In this document: one piece after another, positions 34,194-44,584 of the stretch
How positions within the stretch are numbered: position 1 is the first letter of the stretch
Layout: each line of letters begins with the position of its first letter
From: Thinopyrum elongatum
Lineage: Eukaryota > Streptophyta > Magnoliopsida > Poales > Poaceae
Direction: 5' to 3'
Assembly (NCBI GenBank): GCA_011799875.1
Contig: CM022300.1
Coordinates: forward strand, 237,472,807 to 237,536,806
DNA length: 64,000 bases
Notes under the pieces: generated by a model
The model's database searches: none
The model's input: the letters and a program-made list of their open reading frames with translations, nothing else
What the model was told of the DNA's origin: nothing
Position numbers and translations under genes: made by a program

Positions 34194-34705
34194 TGATACT
34201 TCTTCAGGGGTGTTAGTCCTCATTTTTCGTCCCTTTTGGTCATTCGATGACAAAGGGGGAGAAATTTGAGTTAGTCTTCAAGCGGGTCTTATATATGGGC
34301 TATTTTTTCTGTTAAGTTACAACTCTCGCTCTTCTGAAGTGTTCGTTGGTTGAGTTGTAAACTTAAGTTCTACGGTGGTCTGATACTTTTGAACTGCTTT
34401 TTGCATGCTTATTTCCTCAAGTACCTTAATGCACGCATGCTAAATTTCGTCAGACACCATATCTCATCATGCATTTCAAATTCTTCATATCTTATGTTAA
34501 ATTCGTGTATGAATTACAAGATATAGGGGGAGATCTCCATGATATTACTCTACAAAGCGCATCTGCAATCCAAAGCTAAATCCTCAATATGCACATCTTC
34601 AGGGGGGGTTCCTCTATATCTTGCAATCAAATTCCTCAATATCAGTATTTACACTATATATGTTTTAACCCCGTTGAAAACTTAACCTATTTGTCATCAA
34701 TTTCC
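34194..34705 (+). other. 3' non-coding region of S1 with an additional PPT-like tract
   Basis: ACAAAGGGGGAGAAAT at 34250-34265 repeats the pattern of the real PPT 456 bases downstream. S3 has the same arrangement. A third tract, ATAGGGGGAGAT, lies near 34523. Repeated PPTs are a recorded feature of Sireviruses. No gene is present. Confidence 0.7.
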
Positions 34706-34719
34706 AAAAAGGGGGAGAT
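34706..34719 (+). other. Polypurine tract of S1
   Basis: AAAAAGGGGGAGAT directly before the LTR start TGTAAGTG. Confidence 0.9.
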
Positions 34720-36214
34720 TGTAAGTGCATCTAGTGCCCCTTAGTGATTTTGGTGTATTGAAGACTTATAGGTTAAGGGACTAATGTGTTTGTGAGTGTA
34801 CACAGGTTCTATAAGTCTATGAGGAGTTTGATATTTACAAAGAAAGTCGACCCCTAAAAATGAATGTCTTCAGTTGAAGACTTTGGTTTTCTTGAAGACT
34901 TTGAAAATGAAGAAATTGGTGTGACCTTGAAGACTTGATATTGATGCGAGGATTATGAAGCGTGAAGACTTTTGTTTTCATAGTTTTTTTCCCTTACTTG
35001 AGTCATAGGAAACACCGTACTGTTAAAGGGGGTCGAGGTAAAACTAAGGAAAAGTTTCCAAGTGATGCTCAACTCAAAATCCTACACCTACCAATCCTTT
35101 CGAGTGAAGCCATTGGAAATCTCATACAGTTCAGTCAAGTTCTTCAGTGACAGAGACGAAGTTCTTCTGTTCTCTGAGGAATTTGTTCTGACTGAGGAGT
35201 TAGTAATTCGCCAGTGCGGATTGCCTACAAGTGAGGAACATGATAGCCCTGAGGAATTTGAGAGCTCAAATTTCTGACCGTTGCTGTGCTATGCGCCAGC
35301 TGTCCAAAATATCCTACCCACCTAACGGTCATATCATTGAAGGGCATTTATGTCTTCTCATGTCGGGCTGCTCCCCAGCTATAAATAGCCACCCCCTACA
35401 ACCACTAGCTGGTTGGCTGCTCCGAGAGAAACTGACACTTGTCATTTAGAGCATCCCATCCTCCGAGGACTTTGAGCGAAAATCATCAAGTGAGGAAAAA
35501 CCCAAACCCAACACCTAAAACCCAAAGTGATTGAGCATCACTGAAGAAATTGTTCCTGTGTGGAACCGACGCTTGTTACCTTTGAGGACTGTGCATCCTC
35601 CAGACGGTTAGGCGTCATGGTCTAGAGCATCCAAGAGGAAATTGTGGATCGCCGAGTGACTGAGTCTGTGAAGGTTTGGAAGTCACCTGTGAAGACTTAC
35701 CACGAGTGATTGGGCGAGGTCTGTGTGACCTTAGCTCAAGGAGAATACGGTGAGGACTATGTTTCCGGGACTGTGTGTCCTCAGGTTTAAATACCTAGCC
35801 GCTCCAACCAGACGTACAACTATCACAGCAGTTGGAACTGGTCTATCAAATCATCGTCTTCACCGAGCTACTGGTTCTATTTCCTAAACCCTTTCATTTC
35901 CTCATTCATGTGTTAATGAACTTGATCGTTACTGTTTGAAGACTTTGACTGAAGATTTTCTCAATTTCTTCAATCCCAATTCTTCAGTCACTTTGTCTTC
36001 AGCCTGCTTATCCTGTTTATACGCTTCTTGTACTCTGTGCTTGCTTTCATTTCATCATGATGACTATGTTACTACTCTGTTACGCTTGCACCTGAGTACT
36101 TATTCCGCTGCTAGTCATTCGTGACTTAGGAAATTCCTCACCTTGAATTTCCTCAGTGACGAATTTGTAAAAATCGCCTATTCACCCCCCTCTAGTCGAT
36201 ATACCACACTTTCA
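34720..36214 (+). repeat. Complete LTR of S1
   Basis: 1495 bases, TGTAAGTG to CACTTTCA. Its last 47 bases match the stub at 23154-23200, and its first 542 match the inverted copy at 36325-36868. TATAAATA lies at 35380-35387. Confidence 0.9.
35380..35387 (+). promoter_or_regulatory. LTR promoter TATA box of S1
   Basis: TATAAATA in CAGCTATAAATAGCCACCCC. The minus-strand LTR of S3 has GGCTATAAATAGCCACCCC at its matching place. Confidence 0.8.
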
Positions 36215-36324
36215 ATTCGTATCAGAGCAAGGTACTCCCTTGTTCTCTGTGATTTTGGTTTAACCACCTGGAGTTTTAGTTATGTCAACTGCAGGCATGA
36301 TCAAGGTCTCGGTTGGGTGTCCTA
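36215..36324 (+). repeat. Second PBS and gag start of an S1-like element
   Basis: Begins ATTCGTATCAGAGCAAG and includes the ATG and first 15 or so codons of gag (MSTAGMIKVSVGCP). With the end of the preceding LTR it aligns to 23154-23310 with 9 mismatches in about 157 positions (my count). It stops abruptly at 36324. Confidence 0.85.
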
Positions 36325-36868
36325 TCAAATTCCTCAGGGCTATCATGTTCCTCACTTGTAGGCAATCCGCACTGGCGAATTCCTAACTCCTCAGTCAGAA
36401 CAAATTCCTCAGAGAACAGAAGAACTTCGTCTCTGCCACTGAAGAACTTGACTGAACTGTATGAGATTTCCAATGGCTTCACTCGAAACGATTGGTAGGT
36501 GTAGGATTTTGAGTTGAGCATCACTTGGAAACTTTTCCTTAGTTTTACCTCGACCCCCTTTAACAGTACGGTGTTTCCTATGACTCAAGTAAAGGAAAAC
36601 AAAACTATGAAAACAAAAGTCTTCACGCTTCATAATCCTCGCATCAATATCAAGTCTTCAAGGTCACACCAATTTCTTCATTTTCAAAGTCTTCAAGAAA
36701 ACCAAAGTCTTCAACTGAAGACATTCATATTTAGGGGTCGACTTTCTTCGTAAATATCAAACTCCTCATAGACTTATAGAACCTGTATACACTCACAAAC
36801 ACATTAGTCCCTTAACCTATAAGTCTTCAATACACCAAAATCACTAAGGGGCACTAGATGCACTTACA
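36325..36868 (-). repeat. Inverted partial LTR at the right end of S1
   Basis: Reverse complement of LTR bases 34720-35261, ending CACTTACA next to CTAAT. By eye it differs from the forward arm at roughly 10 of 542 positions. The two arms are about 1.06 kb apart and would form a long hairpin in any read-through transcript. Confidence 0.88.
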
Positions 36869-36873
36869 CTAAT
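36869..36873. repeat. Target-site duplication of S1, right copy
   Basis: CTAAT, identical to 23149-23153. Confidence 0.85.
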
Positions 36874-37861
36874 CAAGTGGTTAGTGCGGCCCTAGTAGCA
36901 TAGCAGGAAGTGGAAGAAGCAGCCACCTCAGCAAGTGTCCCACCCGGGGAAGAGCAAGAGAGCGGCCCGGCAAGGCCAAATACGGATCAGGACAAAGAAG
37001 AGCATGGCAGCGGAAACAACCCCAAGGACACGGCAAGAAAGAAGGTGGTGCAACGCCCAGTATACTTCGTCAGCTCCCTGTTGCAGGGGGGCTAGATCCA
37101 GGTATTCTAGCGTGCAAAAGTTGATCTTTGGCCTTGTCATGGCCTCAAGGAAACTGCGCCACTACTTCGAAGCCCATGAGATTACGGTTGTCACCCGCTT
37201 CCCGTTGCAAAGGATACTTCAAAACCCAGAGGCCACCGACAGGATAGTGGAGTGGGCATTGGAGTTATCCAGCTTTGGCCTGAAGTTTGAAAGCACATCA
37301 ACAATCCAGAGCAGGGCGTTGGCAGAGTTTATTGCAGAATGGACGCCAACCCCTGATGAAGAAGTACAGGAAACAGTTATCCCCGGCAAGGAAGCGCCCC
37401 AAGAATGGATCATGTATTTCGATGGTGCCTTCTCCCTACAAGGTGCAGGGGCTGGTGTGCTTCTCGTGGCTCCCACTGGTGAGCACCTGAGGTACATCAT
37501 CCAGATGCACTTTCCCCGGGAGGAGGCTACCAACAATACAACAGAATATGAAGGGCTTCTTGCCGGGCTCAGGATTGCTACAGAGTTGGGAATCAAGAAG
37601 CTGATCATTCAAGGAGATTCACAACTGGTGGTGAGATAAGTCAACAAGGATTATTAAAGCCCATTGATGGAGGCATACGTCGAGGAAGTGAGAAGATTGG
37701 AGGAGCGCTTTGACGGGTTGCAAACAAAGCATGTACCCCGTGCGAAAAACAGCATTGCTGATCACCTGTCAAAGTTTGTTGCGCAAAAGCTTCCTGTGGA
37801 ACCAGGGACTTTTGTTCTCCATCTTACTCAGCCCTCCGTATCCCCGACAACAATGGCCTGA
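36874..37861 (+). pseudogene. RNase H of element B (after the S1 insertion)
   Basis: Continues the RT frame of B (QVVSAALVA). A stop lies near 36898, and the linker then reads EEAATSASVPPGEEQ to VYFVSSLLQGG. A run of six G at 37086-37091 has shifted the frame by one relative to element A. The RNase H motifs are then YFDGAFSLQGAGAG, NTTEYEGLLAG, QGDSQLVV and SIADHLSK. In-frame stops occur at 37637-37639 and 37654-37656, and the frame ends at a TGA (37859-37861). The protein is close to element A 1-886. Confidence 0.88.
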
Positions 37862-37873
37862 AAGAGGAGGAAA

Positions 37874-39293
37874 TTGGACTCCGGTAAGCCTCTCCCGATA
37901 GAGCCTTTCGGGGCTCCTGGCAGGGACCCTGCCGGGAACAACTCCCCTTTGATTGCCGGGTTGTACCCTCCTGCCGGGCCACTGGTCCCCGCAATCAATG
38001 GATTGGCCCCAAAGAATGAGGAGGTGCCGCTAGTCCTCGTTGCCGAGCCTCAGGCTCCCACTTGGGCAAGGCACATAGTCCATTTCCTCCAAACCGGAGA
38101 ACTTCCCGAGGAGCAAGAAGAAGCTGAAAGAGTAGCTTGGAGGGCCAGTATGTATCAGTTTGTCGATGACACACTATACAGAAGAAGGCCCAACGGTGTG
38201 AAATTGAAGTGCATTTGCCGGGAAGGAGGAAAGGAACTGCTGGCAGAGATACACAAGGGCATGTGCGGCTCCCACATTGGATCAAGGGCTTTGGTTGGCA
38301 AAGCATTCCGGCAAGGATTCTATTGGCCCACAGCCCTCCAAGATGCGGTTGAGCTCGTCAGTGTGAAGCCTGTCAGTTCCATTCCAAAAATATCCATATG
38401 CCTGCCAAGCACTCTAGACAATCCCTTTGTCATGGCCGTTTTCGGTCTGGGGGCTCGATATCCTCAGCCCTTTCCCCCGAGCTGCCGGGGGCTTTGAGTT
38501 CTTGTTCGTTGCTATCGACAAGTTTACAAAGTGGCCGGAAGTAGATGTCGTGAGAAAGGTGACTGCTCAGCCACATATCAAGTTCTTGAAAGGGTTGGTG
38601 TGCTGCTTCGGGGTCCCGGCTCGGATCATCACCGACAATGGCACCCAGTTCTCGAGCCGCGCCTTCATGTAATATGTTCATGCCCTCGGAAGCAAGATCT
38701 CATTTGCCTCTGTCGCACATCCCATAAGCAATGGACAAGCTGAGAGGGCGATTGCTGAAGTGCTACTGGGACTCAAGACAAGAACGTTTGATAAGCTGCG
38801 GAAGCATGGCAGGTAATGGATCAATGAGCTTCTGGTGGTTCTTTGGTCCCTCAGAACAACACCAAACCGAGCTACTGGGCAGACTCCCTTCTCCCTAGTC
38901 TATGGGGCAGAAGCACTTATCCCCACGGAACTCATTTACGGGTCACCTCGATTGCTTGCCTACGATGAAGTAGCGCAGGAACAACACATGCGTGACGACG
39001 CCGTGCTTCTCGAGGAGAACCGTCTCTGGGCTGCTACGCGTGCTGCACGCTATCAGCAAGCCCTGCGTCACTATCATAGCCGCAGGGTTCATGCCCGGTG
39101 TTTTGAGGAAGGCGACCTTGTCCTTAGGCACGTTCAGTCTGCCAAGGGTACAAACAAGCTGTCGCCAAAGTGGGAATGCCCTTACCAGGTAGTACGAGTC
39201 ACCAGACCCGGCGCAGTCCATCTGGAGGCCGGAGATGGCATTCAATTGCAGAACTCATGGAATATTGAGCATCTCCGCAAGTTCTACCCATAA
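37874..39293 (+). pseudogene. Integrase of element B
   Basis: Follows RNase H in the same frame after a stop. The N-terminal linker is Pro/Ala/Gly-rich with repeated GCCGGG codons. The zinc region includes HIGSRALVGKAFRQGFYWP; its cysteine pair is lost in a frameshift near 38355, where the sequence is two bases short compared with A. The core resumes in another frame: LDILSPFPRAAGG, ITDNGTQFSSRAF and NGQAERAIAEV, so the three acidic residues are present. Stops lie at 38670-38672 and 38814-38816. The C-terminal frame from 38835 ends SWNIEHLRKFYP at 39293. Confidence 0.9.
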
Positions 39294-40898
39294 GGCGCGG
39301 CTGTCGGGCCCTGCCTGGCAGCCACCGTTTTGTACAGGCCTTGCCTCAGCTGCATGTAACCCCTTGTACAAAGCCAGGCGCAGACCCTGAGCAACAAAGA
39401 AATAAATGAAGCGCTGGGGGCCCCCGACAAGTTGCATGCATGCATAAGCATTTCATAAGGATTGCATGATTCAAGTAGATAGGTTGCATGATCATGTAGA
39501 TAGACTGCATCTGGCATCATCTTCATTTGCATAAGCTGCAGACTCCTGCCATGGACTTTGTTCTAGGAAGAGGATGCGAAGACAAGCCAGCACTGTGGTC
39601 TCCGGCAAGCCAAACAGATAAGTTCCATCTCTTATCCATACTTGTTCCGTGAGTAGGACTTCTACATATGAAAACCTCACCGGCTCGGAAACAAAGGTGC
39701 TCCCATCTACTGACACGAACGCTGCTTCGGTCAGGATGGTCGTAGTGGCCTGTGGCTGAAAGGGGTTGGCGGGGGGCTGGTCTCTCCCAATGGGTTCTGC
39801 GCCCGGCAGGCTCAGCCTCATGGCAGCAGTCCTATGGGCTACCGGCAAGGTAGCGTACCGGGATCCACTTATTTACATGAAAGTATGGAGGCGTTTCACC
39901 TCTGCATGGATATTGTACATGCACAAGTATCCGGCAAAGCTTATCTTTTTCATTAATATGCTGATCAACAAGTACAAATCTCACGGAACATAAACATGGA
40001 TACAAGAGATTACATTATTTGAACTAAAATTTGGCAAGTGCCTAGAGATTTAAGGTTAAAAAAAGATAAGTGCCCCGTGATCTCCTCTTTTCGTTTTCCC
40101 TCCACCAGGTATTGCGGTGGGAAGAGAAGACGGCTGAAAGAGCACCCAAGCAGGAGCCCACCCCCGATCCCGTCATTGCCTGTTGGGCGCGGCCTGACAA
40201 GATCGGAAGTGGCAAGGCTGCGAAGGAGGGGCACAAAGAGCAGCTCGGCGGTGCCTTGGTCACCACCTCCAGGACCAGCAAGAAGTCCCAGCTCGAGCAC
40301 CGGAGGGATCAACCACCGACGCCCAGCTGGAAGACTGCTGGAGGAGGGGGAAGGCACCAAGGGAACATCCCTCCCCGGCTATCACCTGAACAGACTGGTG
40401 ATGATGGTGCCGGGAGGGAGGGGAAGAGCGGAAAGACGAGGCAGCAGGGCGCCAATACAAGACGAAGGCATCGGTGCCATTGTACTCTGACTTGATGCCC
40501 TGCCTCCCGCCTCCCCCGCCTTCCCTTGATTTCTTTCCATCACCACCGCTCCAGGAAGACGCCGGGCCCCCAGCCCGGCACCTCCCCCGAAGGTACGGCG
40601 GGCGACTGCGATGAGCAGGACACTCGAGACACGTCGCTTCCCACCTTGGCGGGGAGGAAGACGCCACCGTCCTTAGCAAGAATGCGAGATCCGCCGGAAG
40701 GAGCAGTGCTGGGATTACCAAGGACCCCATATACTGCATCCCAGGTGAGCATCAAGAGCCCCGGACACCTCGCCAACAGGGTGGCGACCCCCAGCGACAC
40801 GCGTCACCAGACCAGACTCACTCCCCAAGCATCAGCACGAGAATTTGACATCGTCAGCAACTCCAACCTAGGACCTGGGGCCTGACCCTGGTCTCTTC
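39294..40898. other. Element B spacer after integrase, with an unrecognised GC-rich part
   Basis: The first 100 bases match the same region of element A (GTACAAAGCCAGGCGCAGACC). 40030-40890 is GC-rich with overlapping frames on both strands of 110-160 codons. In A this position begins the antisense gene, but I could not see the coiled-coil protein here. It may hold a different antisense accessory gene or a decayed one. E is inserted at 40899. Confidence 0.5.
40894..40898. repeat. Target-site duplication of E, left copy
   Basis: TCTTC, repeated exactly at 53683-53687. Confidence 0.85.
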
Positions 40899-43800
40899 TG
40901 TGACAGCCTGGTTTTTGCCTTCTCTCTTTTTCCGGACTTCTTTGCTTCTGATTTGAATTTGGAGTTTTTGAATCAATTCAAATGGACTTAAACACTTGGG
41001 CATGTCCTTGATTTTCACCCAAGTGACCCATCCCTCTCAATACCATCATTCTTTCTTTGGTATATTACAAAATAGCCCAAGGAATATTTTTCATAAAAGA
41101 AAAATATTCATTTTCCTCTCTGAAATTCAATTCAGAAACATATGCTCCAAAGCAACCCTCATTTTTCTTGCACCCAAAAATCTGAGAAAATTCCCAAATA
41201 TTCTTTGGACATTGGCACACCTCCCTGAGCAAAAATGTTGCATAAATTTTTGGAATATTTTTGCTAAAAAAATCATTTCTGTTCTGGCCTCAAAATGCAC
41301 TTTGCACAGCAAGTGTATTTTTCCTTGATCCAATGAGGCTGATTTTTCTTGAGCCTCATTACCCTCCTAAGAAAACCTTAACTCCAGAAGATTAGCCCTA
41401 ATCGCCTTCTAGAAGCAATCCAAACTTGGTGTCCAAGTTTCTGTCCATAAACTTGCAGGCTAGCTCTAGTCTTGTCTGGTCGGCCTGGCAGTGTGCCATC
41501 TCCTCCCCTACACTAAACACTGCACGGACAACACACTAGACATAGTTTGGCAACCTCTGGGCCTCATTTTGGCATAGTTCGCATGGTGACCGCTTGAGGA
41601 CATGCGCGCTGGCAGGTGTTCGGCGCGCTCTGTGCTGCGCCCGACCCTCTGTTCGGCGCGTGCTTGTTCCAGAGCTCGCTGACGACTGCCGCACTACGCC
41701 ACCGCCATCGTCTCATCGCCCTTGACCCCTCCTGGTGCTCGCCGACGCCGGAGCAGCCGCAGCGAGCACGGGCGCGTCGCGGCCAAACCCACAGTGCCCC
41801 CGTGCCGCTGTCTTCTTCCCCAACTGCCTCCTGTGCTCGTCTTCGAGCTTCACAGTGCCCGCGTGAGCTCTGAAGCCTTGCCCCCTTCCCGCTGGCGCTC
41901 TTCGTTGCCGTGCGCCGCTTCCAGACCCCTTTGGCGGAGCCGAGACCCCCCTCCCCCTCCGCCTATATATTCAGACCCCCTCCAGCCTCTCCGAGCACTC
42001 CAAGCTCATCGCCCAACCTCCACAAACCCGTAGCAAAGCCGCAGCCTGACCGGGCAGGCCTCTAGCCGGCGTCCCCGACCCGAGCTCGCCGGCGATCCCG
42101 TTTGCTCCTCCTCCTCGCTCCAGTGCCCCGCGAGCTCAATCAAGTCCTCATGCGACTCATTGGTGGCCCTCTGGTGCCGTTCGAACCCGTAGGAGCCCCT
42201 GGTGCAGCCCCGCGTCGCCGTCTTCTTCAACTCCGGCGAGCTCCGCCTTCTCCAGCCGCTGGAGAAGCCCTTTCTGACCCCGTCCGTCCACCTCTAGCCA
42301 CGCCGCGGGTACAGGCAGGTGTGCGAGCGTCTACTCTATCCACCCATCCCTCTCGATCTGGCTGCCGAGCCCTCCTCGCCGGAGAAAGCACCGGCGAAGC
42401 ACCGCCCGTCTCTGTTTTCTCTCTCTCTCTCCCGACCTGACATGTGGGGCCCGTTGTCAGCCTCACCACTCGCACCCGAAGCGGTATGAGTGGAGGCGTA
42501 TTCCGGGAATACGCCATCGACGTCACCCCCCTGATTTTCTTTAATTCAAATTTAAATCAATATTTGAGCAGAAACTTTGACTGGCTCTAACTCTCAAACC
42601 ATAAGTCCAAATGATTTGATTCTTTTTGCATTGTGTTTGTCTTGGAATTCTCTAGCAGCACACCAAAATGGAGATTTTTCTCTGCTGTCTAGAATTTCTG
42701 GTGATCTTCAGAATGATCCTTGATATTTTCTTTTGCTGTTTTTAATTATTTTCAGAGGGAGAAGCTTGTCTTGAAGATCACCAGGAGGAGTGTGAACCTC
42801 CTCTGCACTAAGGCAAGCCACAGCAACATTTGTATGGTGTCATTTCAATATCTAAGATTTTTTCCAACTTGAATATGAGTTATTTCATGCATTTAATTAA
42901 TTAAATTAATATTGCTTATGTTAGTTTCTTTGTCATGGTTGAAATGCATAGTTTACAGTACTGTTTGAATGCATGAACTAGTTTAAGGCAGTAGAAGAAA
43001 GATTTTGATTGTGTGGTTATGATCTTGATATGGTTGGTAGTATTTTCTTTTTGTGATAAATTGATATTAATATATTATGGTATAACCAAAATGATGAGTG
43101 TTAAAACCAGAGTAGTAAAATCAGTAAAGCTTAATGATGAGTAGCGCAAGTAGAAAACTTTGATGATGTTGATCTGTTTACTTTATGTGGTATGTGATGC
43201 ATATCTAATAAGTTGCATGTTCATGGCATGATGTGACTCGAGTATTTTTATTTCAAGTTAAAAACCTGATGTTAATCCAACTTGAACATAACGTTGATTG
43301 AGTCATGGTGCCACTGAATCGAGTTTTTCCCAGTGCAACCACATTTGCCTTTATGGGAAGGCCTTTATTCGGTCTGTTGTCATGCCTCTGGTCGGTACCT
43401 CCAACAAGGGAAGGTTATGGGTGTGCGGTACCCTGGCCTGGTAAGCAGACATAACCTTGTGTGCCCGTTTGTTGTTATGGTACCTTGTCCCCATTTGGGA
43501 CAGTTTACGTTTGCCACGACTGTGGTCGTTGATGCCTTTGGTAGGCACGGGGCCACCCATGACTTAGCCCAGAGGGGAGTTGGTCGGAGTGGCCGTTAGA
43601 GTGTCATGGCAATGGGAGGGTTCTGTCGGAATGCCGTTGGTCCACCCGAATGGGAAGACGAGGCCATGGGTTCCTCTGCAGAGTGTATTTAAATCTATCG
43701 ATAGCCGCGTCCTCGGTTACGGACATAGCTCGTGAGTAAGTCACACCAAGGATCAACATGATTAAGTAATCTTGCACACCAAATTCTTATGCTTGGCACT

Positions 43801-44415
43801 GTTTATGTGAGGATTTGTGAGGTCATGAGAATGATCGTTGTGGGAACCAAAGTGTTGGTTTCGTTTGTGATCCGGGTATGATCACCGTTCCGGTTACGAG
43901 GTAACCTGTCTGGTAAGAGAGTCCGCGTGACTCGGTGCACAAGTTGTTTTCACTGCATCATTAGTATGTTTGCATTGCATTTAACCTGATTAATTGTCAT
44001 GATATTGTTTGCCATTATGCTTATGCTTGTTGTGAGCTTGCAAGTACATTCAATGTACTAACCTTGCGTGTCATGCCAGCTTTCAGGAAAGTCTTATCGG
44101 ATCGGAGTGCTGCCCGTGTCTAGATCGTGTCCACATCGGTGTCCCTGTGCTATGGTGTTCCACTTCGTCGTCGTTCCGCTGCCGCGTAGTTATCGTGATC
44201 GAGGCCCCTTCATGTTCATTAAATAATGTACATATTGTTCAGCCGCACTGTGTGTGCCGCTTGGCCTCACTACTTGATGTAATATCGAACCTATGTTTCC
44301 GCTAGCATCAATAAAGCGGTTGTTTTCTGTACCAAGTTGTTGTGTGTTGCCAGAAGACTTGATCTCTGGGCTGGCAATGCAAGGTAAACCGGTTGCTCTG
44401 AGCCGGGGTGCCACA
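40899..44415 (+). repeat. 5' LTR of element E
   Basis: 3517 bases, paired with 50140-53682 (3543). It lacks 24 bases at 43674/43675 that the other LTR and the LTRs of D retain. TATATAT at 41964-41970 marks the promoter, and a GC-rich block follows. It includes a 21-base palindrome (42495-42515), the AAGGTTAT hairpin (43411-43458) and AGTACAT/ATGTACT (44043-44059). Confidence 0.92.
41964..41970 (+). promoter_or_regulatory. LTR promoter TATA box, element E 5' LTR
   Basis: TATATAT in CCGCCTATATATTCAG. The copy in the 3' LTR is at 51207-51213, and element D has the matching CCGCCTATATATAGG. Confidence 0.7.
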
Positions 44416-44419
44416 ACGC

Positions 44420-44433
44420 TTCGTATCAGAGCC
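44420..44433 (+). other. Primer binding site of element E
   Basis: TTCGTATCAGAGCC four bases after the LTR; initiator tRNA-Met type. Confidence 0.85.
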
Positions 44434-44584
44434 GCGCTGACTGTAGGACAAGCTAGACCGTCGGTGCGCTAGATGAACGGTAGATAGTTTAGTTTGACTA
44501 ACGGTAGTGATAGAAATTGGTTGCTGCATTGCATGCATTTTTAATTATTGTTATTGCTAACCTTCTAAATGATTGTGAGTGTAG

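Larger units (their letters stand above)
23154..36868 (+). mobile_element. S1: Sirevirus-type Ty1/copia retrotransposon with rearranged ends
   Basis: Internal order: PBS, gag, protease-integrase, RT-RNase H, spacer with internal TATA box, envelope-like ORF, repeated PPT and LTR. Gag size, the extra ORF after pol and multiple PPTs are Sirevirus features (Maximus-like in Triticeae). The ends are abnormal. The left keeps only the last 47 bases of an LTR. On the right the complete LTR (34720-36214) is followed by a second PBS/gag start (36215-36324) and an inverted LTR fragment (36325-36868). CTAAT flanks the whole. Confidence 0.9.

Noticed and set aside
41616..42526. Frames of about 100 codons in the GC-rich part of the E LTRs
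   Set aside because: Same composition effect as in D; the frames are not equally preserved in the second LTR.
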